Shown here one piece after another: positions 44,400-50,723 of a stretch of 50,723 nucleotides of DNA. The stretch is from contig CAZQQC010000006.1 in assembly GCA_964595365.1 (NCBI GenBank), positions 1-50,723 of the forward strand, read 5' to 3'. Position numbers and translations under genes: made by a program. The notes under the pieces are model-generated. The model was not told the DNA's origin, did not search any database, and saw only the letters and a program-made list of their open reading frames with translations. Source of the DNA: Fen-1258 sp964595365 (lineage in GTDB: Bacteria > Bacteroidota > Ignavibacteria > Ignavibacteriales > Melioribacteraceae). Numbering within the stretch: the stretch's first letter is position 1; each line of letters starts with the position of its first letter.

Positions 44400-45148
44400 A
44401 AAAAATCAGTATCAGATTCTACGAAGAATTGAACGATTTCCTTCCCGAGCGGAAAAGAAAAGTAAGATTCACGCACAGGTACTTTTGCCGCAGATCCGTC
44501 AAAGATTTGATAGAATCGTTAGGTGTTCCCCACACCGAAGTCGATTTGATAATTGTGAACGGGTCATCCGCAGGGTTTAATTATCATGTAAATGACAGCG
44601 ATGACATTTCGGTTTATCCTGAATTCGAATCGCTGGATATATCAAAACTTCAACGGCTACGGCCTAAACCTCTTCGCAAACCGAAATTCGTTTTAGATGT
44701 TCATCTTGGAACGCTTGCAAGATATATGAGAATGCTCGGTTTCGACACGAAGTATGAAAATTATTTTTCCGATAAAGAGATAATTCGGATTTCATTGAAA
44801 GAAAAGCGCGCCATTTTAACGCGCGATCTTGGAATTCTTAAACACAGCAGTGTTACAAGAGGTTATTTCATGAGGAATACTAGTCCCCAAAAACAGATTG
44901 AAGAAATAGTGAACCGGTTTGACATGAAAAACGAAATCAAGGAATTCACGCGGTGCATTGATTGCAACTATTTTCTGAAAAAAATAGATAAGGAAAAAAT
45001 TATTGGCAGGATTCCGGCGAAGGTTAAAACCATTTATTCTCAATTTTACATCTGTAAGAAATGCGATAAGGTTTATTGGCATGGCTCGCATTACGAAAAA
45101 ATGAAGTTGCTGGTTGATAAATTTAAAGTCTCTGGCATTGAGCGATAA
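44396..45148 (+). CDS. Mut7-C RNase-like protein with N-terminal ubiquitin-like domain
   Basis: A 250-residue protein. Residues 1-85 resemble the small ubiquitin-like/MoaD-like domain found before Mut7-C (FYEELNDFLPERKRK, VDLIIVNGSSAGFNYHV). Residues about 98-165 form the PIN-like nuclease fold: FVLDVHLGTLARYMRMLGFD with an early Asp, and AILTRDLGILKH with a later one. The C-terminus has a zinc ribbon of two pairs, CIDC and CKKC. Such proteins are predicted RNases of unknown target. The start is GTG at 44396, overlapping the pseudogene stop. Confidence 0.8.
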   Translation: MKKISIRFYEELNDFLPERKRKVRFTHRYFCRRSVKDLIESLGVPHTEVDLIIVNGSSAGFNYHVNDSDDISVYPEFESLDISKLQRLRPKPLRKPKFVLDVHLGTLARYMRMLGFDTKYENYFSDKEIIRISLKEKRAILTRDLGILKHSSVTRGYFMRNTSPQKQIEEIVNRFDMKNEIKEFTRCIDCNYFLKKIDKEKIIGRIPAKVKTIYSQFYICKKCDKVYWHGSHYEKMKLLVDKFKVSGIER

Positions 45149-45196
45149 GGCGCTATTGTTTATTTTGTTCTCATATTTTTTATCGTTGAAAAAAGA

Positions 45197-46009
45197 ATGT
45201 ACAAATACCTTTTGAGCGAGATAAATATTTATCCAGTCAAATCGCTTGGCGGAATTTCATTGAAATCTGCCGAGGTTACCGACCGCAGATTGAGGCATGA
45301 CCGAAGGTGGATGGTTGTTGATGAGAGCGGAAAATTTTTAACTCAGCGCACACATTCGCAAATGGCACTTGTGAAAGTTACGGCGAATAAAACTGGTTTA
45401 ACGTTAACTCACAGTGCAAAAAATATTAAACCGTTAACAGTTCCGTTTATTCCAGAAAGCAATTTGCAAGTTGAGGTTATAGTGTGGAATGATAAATTGG
45501 AAATTAATCACGTCAGCAAAACCGCCGATAGCTGGTTGTCCGAAGCGTTAAATATTAATTGTAAATTAGTTTACATGCCGGATGATTCGCTGCGTCGTGT
45601 CGATCCGAAGTATTCCAGCAATAATGAAATTGTAAGTTTTGCAGATGCGTTCCCGTTCCTGATTATTGGACGACAATCGCTGAATGATTTGAATTCGCGC
45701 TTGGAAGAAAAGGTGCCGGTGAATCGGTTCCATCCCAATTTTGTTTTTGAAGGCGGCGCAGCATTCGATGAAGATAGGTGGAAGAAATTTAAAATCGGCA
45801 GCATAATTTTCGAAGCCGTTAAACCGTGTTCAAGATGTAAAGTAACAACGGTAAATCAAGAAACCGCAGAGGCGAAAGAAGAACCGCTCAAGACGCTGTC
45901 GAAATACAGGGGCAGGGACAACCATGTTTACTTCGGACAAAATTTAATTCACGAATCGTTGGGTGTCGTAAGAGTTGGAGATTCAATAGATATATTAGAA
46001 TGGAAATGA
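45197..46009 (+). CDS. MOSC-domain protein (YcbX/mARC-like)
   Basis: A 270-residue protein with the N-terminal MOSC_N beta-barrel (about 1-115; INIYPVKSLGGISL, DRRWMVVDESGKFLTQR) and the MOSC domain (about 120-268). The molybdenum-ligand Cys is in AVKPCSRCKVTTVNQ, as in YcbX. These Mo enzymes reduce N-hydroxylated compounds. A ferredoxin domain, present in E. coli YcbX, is absent, so an external electron donor is needed. No molybdopterin genes are nearby. It is followed 4 bases later by the RAYT gene. Confidence 0.85.
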   Translation: MYKYLLSEINIYPVKSLGGISLKSAEVTDRRLRHDRRWMVVDESGKFLTQRTHSQMALVKVTANKTGLTLTHSAKNIKPLTVPFIPESNLQVEVIVWNDKLEINHVSKTADSWLSEALNINCKLVYMPDDSLRRVDPKYSSNNEIVSFADAFPFLIIGRQSLNDLNSRLEEKVPVNRFHPNFVFEGGAAFDEDRWKKFKIGSIIFEAVKPCSRCKVTTVNQETAEAKEEPLKTLSKYRGRDNHVYFGQNLIHESLGVVRVGDSIDILEWK

Positions 46010-46013
46010 TTTA

Positions 46014-46520
46014 GTGTTATTTAAAAATAAATATAGGATTGAAAGTGCAAGACTGAAAGGTTGGGATTATACTAATTCTGCTTGGTACTACACCACGATT
46101 TGCACAAAGGATAAATCCTGCTTCTTGGGGAAGATAGTTAAAGAGCGAATGACATTATCTTTGGCAGGAAAAATCGTGAAAGAAGAATGGCTTTCCACTC
46201 CGATGATCAGGCAAAATATTGAATTGGATGAATGGATCATTATGCCGAATCATTTTCATGGAATAATAATTATTGATAATAACAATGTAGAGACGCATGA
46301 CCATGCGTCTCTACAAATAAAACAGAATTTATCAAACATAGTTAGAGGCTTTAAATCTTCATCCACAACAAGAATCCACCAGGCAGGTTTTGGAGATTTT
46401 GCATGGCAGCCTAGGTTTTATGATCATATAATTCGGAACGAGAAATCATTGCATGAAATTCGGCATTACATTCATTATAATTATTTGAAATGGGATGAAG
46501 GCGAAGAAAACCCAAATTAA
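46014..46520 (+). CDS. REP-associated tyrosine transposase (RAYT, IS200-like Y1)
   Basis: A 168-residue single-strand transposase of the Y1/RAYT type. The HUH metal-binding motif is in MPNHFHGIIII (about 76-86), preceded by YYTTICTKDK. The catalytic Tyr is expected in FYDHIIRNEKSLHEIRHYI (about 137-155). Family members act on REP-type hairpins. The start is GTG at 46014, four bases after the MOSC stop. In the variable linker after the HUH motif the gene carries a perfect palindrome (next entry), which adds ten codons. The stop overlaps the HEAT gene start by 26 bases. Confidence 0.85.
   Translation: MLFKNKYRIESARLKGWDYTNSAWYYTTICTKDKSCFLGKIVKERMTLSLAGKIVKEEWLSTPMIRQNIELDEWIIMPNHFHGIIIIDNNNVETHDHASLQIKQNLSNIVRGFKSSSTTRIHQAGFGDFAWQPRFYDHIIRNEKSLHEIRHYIHYNYLKWDEGEENPN
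46286..46315. repeat. REP-like palindrome inside the RAYT coding sequence
   Basis: TGTAGAGACGCATG (46286-46299) is matched perfectly by CATGCGTCTCTACA (46302-46315), with the 2-base loop AC. At 30 bases it adds exactly ten codons, so the reading frame is kept. The encoded residues (around NVETHDHASLQ) are not part of the conserved Y1 core. Confidence 0.8.
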
Positions 46521-47058
46521 GAAAGCAAGAACATCCGGTACAATTTACGATTTGCTTACCGGCAACGATCTGCGCTCGATCGGCAAATCTAACGAAGTTG
46601 TTTCGATGGTAATAAGAGATCCGGAATTGTTTGGCGAAGTCTTTAACGGAATTTTTCATGAGGACAAAGTAATACGCGCACGCTGCGCAGATGCTGTTGA
46701 AAAAATTGCGAAAGAATCTCCGGAGTATATTCAGAACAAAAAAGAAATTCTCCTGAAAAATTTGGAAAAGTTTAATCAGAAGGAAATTATCTGGCACGTC
46801 GCAATGGTGCTGGATTATCTGGAACTTACAAAGAAAGAAATCGATAAATCATTAAACATGCTCTATAAATGGTTGAACGAATCGGACAGCATTATTGTTA
46901 AAGTTGCATGCATGCAAACATTAGCTAATTTTGCATTGAAAAATAAACTGCCGCTCAAAAGTGTTCGCGACGAAATTGAAAAGCAGATGATAAATGGCGC
47001 CCCGGCGGTTAAAGCGCGCGGAAGATATTTACTGAAAAAATTCGGCAAATTAAAATGA
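46495..47058 (+). CDS. HEAT-repeat-like protein
   Basis: A 187-residue all-helical protein. Repeating helix pairs with DKVIRARCADAVEKIAKESP, IIWHVAMVLDYLELT, IIVKVACMQTLANFAL and PAVKARGRYLLKKFGKLK match HEAT-type alpha solenoids. These mediate protein contacts; no target is known. The ATG at 46495 overlaps the RAYT end by 26 bases and lacks a clear Shine-Dalgarno, so translation may be coupled. Relatives of this short HEAT protein occur in Bacteroidota and Clostridia as single genes (from memory). Confidence 0.65.
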   Translation: MKAKKTQIKKARTSGTIYDLLTGNDLRSIGKSNEVVSMVIRDPELFGEVFNGIFHEDKVIRARCADAVEKIAKESPEYIQNKKEILLKNLEKFNQKEIIWHVAMVLDYLELTKKEIDKSLNMLYKWLNESDSIIVKVACMQTLANFALKNKLPLKSVRDEIEKQMINGAPAVKARGRYLLKKFGKLK

Positions 47059-47157
47059 ACTTGAGACCGATTCTATATTCTTGATGCTGATTCAAAAAAT
47101 TTAATTGTCCAATGCTGGGAAGGCATCGAGTATCAAGTATTTAGGATCAGAAAGAAC

Positions 47158-47808
47158 ATGATGATAACAACCGCAAAAAATATTTCCATTCCGAAAACAG
47201 CCCGTTATTTTACTAACGGCGCAATGTCGGATAAAATTAGATTTGTCTGGTTTGTTCTTCACGGTTACGGTCAGCTTGCCGAGGATTTCATTCACAATTT
47301 TGAACCGATTGCCTCCGATGACATTTTGATAATAGCACCGGAAGCACTAAACAGATTTTATCTGAAAAGCTACAAGGGAAAAATCGGCGCTACATGGACG
47401 ACAAAAATTGACCGCGAAAATGAAATAATAGATTACACGAATTATCTTAATGTACTCTACGATGAAATGATCAATCAATCGAACCTTAAAAGTGTTGAGA
47501 TTACTGTTTTGGGATTTTCGCAAGGAACTGCGACTGCATGCAGATGGATTATCAGAAGCGGCGTAAAAGTCGATAAATTAATTTTATGGAGCGGCGGTAT
47601 CCCTCCCGATATAGATCTCAAAACTCATCGCGAAATTATAAATCGACTTAACCCGACATTGGTAATCGGCGATAAGGACGATTTCATACCGGAATTTTTG
47701 ATTCAGCAAGAGTTAAAACGAATTGAAGGGCTAAAGCTGAATTTTAACTTGAGGCGTTTTAACGGCGGACACGAAATTCCGAAAGAAGTTCTCTTGCAGA
47801 TTATTTAG
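47158..47808 (+). CDS. alpha/beta-fold esterase (phospholipase/carboxylesterase type)
   Basis: A 216-residue cytoplasmic hydrolase. FVWFVLHGYGQLAEDF opens the fold, the nucleophile Ser is in LGFSQGTATA (about 121), the Asp in VIGDKDDFIPEF and the His in FNGGHEIPKE. The length and motifs suit the carboxylesterase 2/YpfH group, which hydrolyses short or acyl-protein esters. No genetic partner is apparent. Confidence 0.82.
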   Translation: MMITTAKNISIPKTARYFTNGAMSDKIRFVWFVLHGYGQLAEDFIHNFEPIASDDILIIAPEALNRFYLKSYKGKIGATWTTKIDRENEIIDYTNYLNVLYDEMINQSNLKSVEITVLGFSQGTATACRWIIRSGVKVDKLILWSGGIPPDIDLKTHREIINRLNPTLVIGDKDDFIPEFLIQQELKRIEGLKLNFNLRRFNGGHEIPKEVLLQII

Positions 47809-47942
47809 AATCTGAAAACATTTTGCAAACAGTATTCCAATTCATGGCAGTGGAAAAGACGCCGGGCTCTTTCTTGATGAAATTATTGGGGAAACCGTAG
47901 CCCATAATTCCCTGCTAAGAAACTAAACTTAGAAAAAAATTG

Positions 47943-47993
47943 TTTGGCATCATGAGCGAGAAAAGCGTTTCATCAACACGAAAGGATGCCAAA
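47943..47993 (+). promoter_or_regulatory. leader hairpin spanning the RBS and start of the cupredoxin gene
   Basis: TTTGGCATC (47943-47951) and GATGCCAAA (47985-47993) form a perfect 9-base stem with a 33-base loop. The right arm abuts the AAAGG ribosome binding site and contains the first base of the cupredoxin ATG (47993-47995). If folded, it would hide the ribosome binding site. Whether a ligand controls it is unknown. Confidence 0.5.
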
Positions 47994-48376
47994 TGTTAAA
48001 GAAAACAGTTCTGATGTCGGCTCTTTACATTCTAATAGCTGGGATTTTCGGTTGTTCAAAATACAATTATGGTACAAACTCTTACAACAATACAAATACG
48101 GGGACGCCTCCAGCCAACGAGGTTTTCATTCAAAACATTACTTTCAGTCCCAAGTCAATAACGGTAACCGCGGGCACAACAATTAAATGGACCAACAAAG
48201 ATAACGTGGCGCATACTGTAACAAGCGGAACACCGGGTTCACCCAACAGCACATTTGATTCTGGCAATCTTGGCAATGGCTCAACATTTTCTTTTATGTT
48301 CAACACTAAAGGAACATTTCCCTATTACTGTAAACTACATCAAGACACAATGACGGGAACAGTAGTCGTTCAATAA
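47993..48376 (+). CDS. cupredoxin-domain lipoprotein
   Basis: A 127-residue exported protein. The lipobox LIAGIFGCS (Cys21) marks it as a lipoprotein. The cupredoxin domain (about 44-127) has type-1 copper ligands: His in NVAHTVTSG, Cys in FPYYCKLHQ, His in the same CKLH, and Met in DTMTGTVVV. It would carry electrons or bind copper at the membrane surface. AAAGG is the ribosome binding site, and a hairpin overlaps it. The neighbouring di-heme cytochrome is convergent and might be a functional partner (inference). Confidence 0.87.
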   Translation: MLKKTVLMSALYILIAGIFGCSKYNYGTNSYNNTNTGTPPANEVFIQNITFSPKSITVTAGTTIKWTNKDNVAHTVTSGTPGSPNSTFDSGNLGNGSTFSFMFNTKGTFPYYCKLHQDTMTGTVVVQ

Positions 48377-48703
48377 AGATTTTTATCAAGCTGAAATACT
48401 CGAGAAATCGGAAGTAAGCTGCCTCGCCCAGATAAAATTTGTATCGAAACAGTCGGGTTGACTGTTAGCCGGAATTCTTGCAGATCATAATTTTGAATAA
48501 TTACTTTTTAGGACAACCCCGCCCCGTTTGAAGCTGTGTGATGGGCTAAGCAACAGAAATACTCCAAACGGGGAGAGGCAACCGTTACTAATTGAGCCGG
48601 ACTTTGCTTTACAACATAGCGTTTGCAAAATGTGAACATCTATTAACCACTGTTTCAAATCGTCTCCGGTTGAGTCATTCCAATATATTGAAAAAGAATC
48701 GTG
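48377..48703. other. convergent spacer with a long-range hairpin
   Basis: No gene is visible. The spacer lies between the cupredoxin and cytochrome genes, which point at each other, so it should hold terminators. CCCCGTTTG (48522-48530) pairs with CAAACGGGG (48565-48573) over a 34-base loop. The loop does not match any riboswitch class I know. Confidence 0.4.
48522..48573. repeat. 9+9 bp hairpin in the convergent spacer
   Basis: Perfect 9-base arms, CCCCGTTTG and CAAACGGGG, enclose 34 bases with a shorter CTGT/ACAG pair inside. No T-run follows, so a simple Rho-independent terminator is not certain. Confidence 0.45.
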
Positions 48704-50080
48704 TCATAGTTGCCTTAGGAATGTAACTAGATCCTTCTTCTCTTGTTCTGTGAGGTTGAGCTGCTGAACAAGATTAAAGAATTCGACAACATCTTCCAAT
48801 GTCAACAAGCGTCCATCGTGAAAATATGGAGGGGAATCCTTTATGCCTCTCAGTGAAAAAGTCTTGATTGGTCCCTCGGCACGAATGTATTGGTCGTTAA
48901 TTGTCTGAGCCTTATAGAATCTTTCCACCTGGAGATCATGCATCTGGTTGTCTGTGTAGTAAGGGGCATCATGGCAGCTGGCACACTTTCCCTTACCAAA
49001 AAAGATTGACTGACCCCTCTTTTCCGACTCTGTTGCTTTTGTTGGATCGAGCTTGCCGTAGATATCGAGTTTCGGTGCCGGTGGAAAATCAATGAGTGCT
49101 TGGAATTCCGCCATGAAGTGAACCTGGCTGCCCCTTTCAAGAATGTTGACACCTTTCTTTGTAGCTGTCAACGGATCCCCATCAAAATAGGCAGCCCGTT
49201 GTTCGAATTCGGTGAAATCTTCTACTGTCTTCAAAGCTCGCTGTGACCCGAATAGGCGCTGAATATTGACGCCACGCAGGGAAGGAGTTTCGATGCGGTT
49301 TCGATGAGACTGCGGTCTAATGTCGCCAACCAAATGCGTCGCTCCCGAAGTGTGTCCATTCACATGGCAATCGAAACATGCTACACCCTGACTTGGCTTC
49401 TCACTTTTTCGATCTGCCGTGGCATTGAACTGTTGCTGGGGAAACTGGGTCACCAAAAGTCGCAAACCTTCCAGTTGTTTTGGATTTAGGATTCCGTTAA
49501 ATATGTCGTAGTAGTTGTCTATCGTCACCAACTTACCCTGCGAAACGTCTCCCATATCTTTATGAGTGGTTAGGAAAATCGCCGGAGGAAATTCGGGCAG
49601 GAAATGTTCCGGAATATCAAAATCTAAATCAAAACGTTCCAGGCGTGGAAGTTGTTGAATTTCCATTTGAGGAAAAAGCATACCACCGGCAGAGTGATTC
49701 GGATGAGGTAAGGGAAGATAAGGAAATAATCCTTTTTCCTTAATCTCCTCAGGATTCATACCTGCCAGTTTCTCCCATGTTAGTCCGGCCTTTAGTTTTG
49801 CTGTCGGACCTACAGGCAAAGGTTTCCCTTTTGTCATGGTAATTTCAGTTGTTACTTTCTTGGATAGATCGTAGCGTTCATTGAGCAAGTTCATGTGGCG
49901 TTTCATCACCGCTTCCTTCTGTGACTTGTCCTGCGCCATGACCTTTCCAAACGGCTCTTCTATTACTGGCGAGTAGCTCGACTCTCTCTTCTCCTGAGAA
50001 AAAGAGATAGTTGCACTTACAACCAATAACATCGTGATAATTATGAGAATCCAGTCAAAACGTTTCTTTGTTTGTAACAT
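48704..50080 (-). CDS. exported di-heme cytochrome c peroxidase-like protein
   Basis: A 458-residue exported cytochrome; the signal-anchor is about residues 8-28 (ending ISFSQE). Two CxxCH heme motifs are CFDCH (about 234-238) and CASCH (about 366-370), with a MauG/CcpA-like layout: SLRGVNIQRLFGSQRALK between them and FSLRGIKDSPPYFHDGRLLTLEDVVEFF after the second. It probably oxidises or reduces a periplasmic substrate with peroxide or another acceptor. G+C looks higher than in neighbours (two 60-base lines counted by hand: 31 and 25 G+C), which suggests transfer. The convergent cupredoxin may be its redox partner. Confidence 0.8.
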   Translation of the reverse strand: MLQTKKRFDWILIIITMLLVVSATISFSQEKRESSYSPVIEEPFGKVMAQDKSQKEAVMKRHMNLLNERYDLSKKVTTEITMTKGKPLPVGPTAKLKAGLTWEKLAGMNPEEIKEKGLFPYLPLPHPNHSAGGMLFPQMEIQQLPRLERFDLDFDIPEHFLPEFPPAIFLTTHKDMGDVSQGKLVTIDNYYDIFNGILNPKQLEGLRLLVTQFPQQQFNATADRKSEKPSQGVACFDCHVNGHTSGATHLVGDIRPQSHRNRIETPSLRGVNIQRLFGSQRALKTVEDFTEFEQRAAYFDGDPLTATKKGVNILERGSQVHFMAEFQALIDFPPAPKLDIYGKLDPTKATESEKRGQSIFFGKGKCASCHDAPYYTDNQMHDLQVERFYKAQTINDQYIRAEGPIKTFSLRGIKDSPPYFHDGRLLTLEDVVEFFNLVQQLNLTEQEKKDLVTFLRQL

Positions 50081-50299
50081 AGTTGTGTCTCCTTTCTGTT
50101 ATAGTTTTTTAAAATTTTGTTGATAAAACTGCCTACTTCACCTCCTTTCGTTTTTGTACACAGTTATTACAATTCCCCCTTTATGACGAGCATGTTAAAA
50201 GTAAACATGAGAATAAAACGAACTTCCATTTACCGCCTCAAGTTTTGAACGTCTACTCAAGATTTTTTTATTAACAAGCAGAAGAAAGAATAATAATCA

Positions 50300-50319
50300 C
50301 GTAAGGAATTCACCTTACG
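50300..50319. repeat. small perfect hairpin near the right end
   Basis: CGTAAGG (50300-50306) and CCTTACG (50313-50319) enclose the loop AATTCA. It lies about 30 bases upstream of copy B of the dispersed repeat. Confidence 0.5.
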
Positions 50320-50351
50320 CAAGGTTTGATATACAATGAAAAAGTATAACT

Positions 50352-50400
50352 GTAAAACGAGTATTTTTTCTATAACAACAAAAATTCGTTTTTAAGCCCA
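50352..50400 (+). repeat. dispersed non-coding repeat, copy B
   Basis: It starts GTAAAACGAGTATTTT and ends TTTTTAAGCCCA. About 43 of 50 aligned positions agree with copy A at 36539-36588, in the same orientation. No gene overlaps it. Confidence 0.6.
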
Positions 50401-50692
50401 AACTTAGCGTAACATCAGTAACGAAGTAAATTATTGAAGATGTGCGCCCCCATTGATGACTGTAATGGAAGATGATAAGGTAAAAAAATTTCAATCTGTG
50501 TTGCTAACCATAATAAAATTAACGAGAAGATTTTTGATTGTCAATCAGGCATAGAGTTAGAACTTTGAAATTATGAAAGTGTAAAAAAGTATTATCGTAT
50601 TTTTTATTGTATTAATCTTCACAGGTGTATTTCTACATCCGTTGTGGTATGCGGTCTATGGACAACTTTAGTCAATTGATCGGAACAATAAT

Positions 50693-50723
50693 ATGTCAGC
50701 AGCAATCGATGCAGAAAAACCAA
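50693..50723 (+). CDS. possible start of a gene cut by the window end
   Basis: An ATG at 50693 opens the frame MSAAIDAEKP up to the window edge, with GGAACAATAAT just upstream. Only ten codons are visible, so no identity can be given. Confidence 0.3.
   Translation, partial: MSAAIDAEKP

Larger units (their letters stand above)
50081..50692. other. non-coding stretch at the right end
   Basis: No convincing gene. It contains a 7+7 hairpin (50300-50319) and copy B of the repeat. A frame starting ATG AAA GTG at about 50574 stops at once and then reads KSIIVFFIVLIFTGVFLHPL, a hydrophobic stretch that could be a decayed small membrane protein. Confidence 0.35.

Noticed and set aside
48510..48580. 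Riboswitch before or after the cytochrome gene
   Set aside because: The stem-loop lies 3' of both convergent genes and the loop does not match the known cobalamin, c-di-GMP, fluoride or glycine riboswitch motifs.
1..50723. CRISPR arrays, tRNA or rRNA genes
   Set aside because: No regularly spaced repeats of 25-40 bases and no T-loop plus anticodon-stem pattern were found in the gaps between genes.

Overview
The window looks like a chromosomal piece of an Ignavibacteria-type bacterium (Bacteroidota/Chlorobi side). Reasons: low G+C (roughly 38-40% by eye), outer-membrane beta-barrel receptors with a carboxypeptidase-like N-terminal domain, DUF3347, DUF2911 and heme-binding-domain proteins typical of Bacteroidota-like genomes, a long-form IspH, and frequent TTG/GTG starts. 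The taxonomic call is inference from protein families only. I see no tRNA, rRNA or CRISPR array.

Left end (1-5413): a minus-strand operon runs chrB-like regulator > DUF1259 protein > DUF1080-like secreted protein > TonB-type receptor > MFS transporter. The last three are joined by 1-4 base overlaps. The promoter has a 6+6 palindrome over its -10 box, and the MFS gene is broken by an early in-frame stop. 5400-7800 is gene-poor: a decayed tyrosine recombinase, an internally deleted IS with both ends, and REP-like hairpins. 7823-11171 is a plus-strand copper/heme module: DUF3347 protein, heme-binding protein, and a multicopper oxidase with a C-terminal barrel-like extension.

Centre (11826-24869): mnmE-mnmG-rsmG, the conserved near-origin tRNA/rRNA modification cluster, with two parS-like palindromes between mnmE and mnmG but no parAB. 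Then come a SIR2-like protein, a PadR regulator, an MBL-fold hydrolase, a GNAT enzyme, and a run of plus-strand metabolic genes (CBM20 esterase, YjjX-type NTPase, EamA transporter, amidohydrolase lipoprotein, polysaccharide deacetylase). 25005-27894 is a nitrogen operon, glnK > beta-barrel outer-membrane protein > amt, behind a near-consensus sigma-70 promoter. After it lie a DUF2911 protein, ispH, and an NtrB/NtrC-like two-component pair with a GAFTNA loop.

Right part (33646-50723): dgt, a CDF metal exporter, sufE, uvrB, and a C1 peptidase. Next is a small segmental duplication around a rhodanese gene and an isoaspartyl peptidase. Then follow DUF1761, a HAD phosphatase, an enoyl-CoA hydratase, a frameshifted VOC pseudogene, a Mut7-C/ubiquitin-like protein, a MOSC protein, and a RAYT transposase whose coding sequence contains a perfect 14+14 bp REP-like palindrome. 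The end holds a HEAT-repeat protein, an esterase, a cupredoxin lipoprotein with a hairpin over its start codon, and a di-heme cytochrome of higher G+C that may be transferred. About 50 bp of non-coding sequence upstream of uvrB is repeated near the right end.

The best candidates for something new are the receptor-containing ChrB operon with its promoter palindrome, the GlnK-porin-Amt operon, the parS pair inside mnmE-mnmG, the copper oxidase-barrel fusion, and the palindrome inside the RAYT gene.
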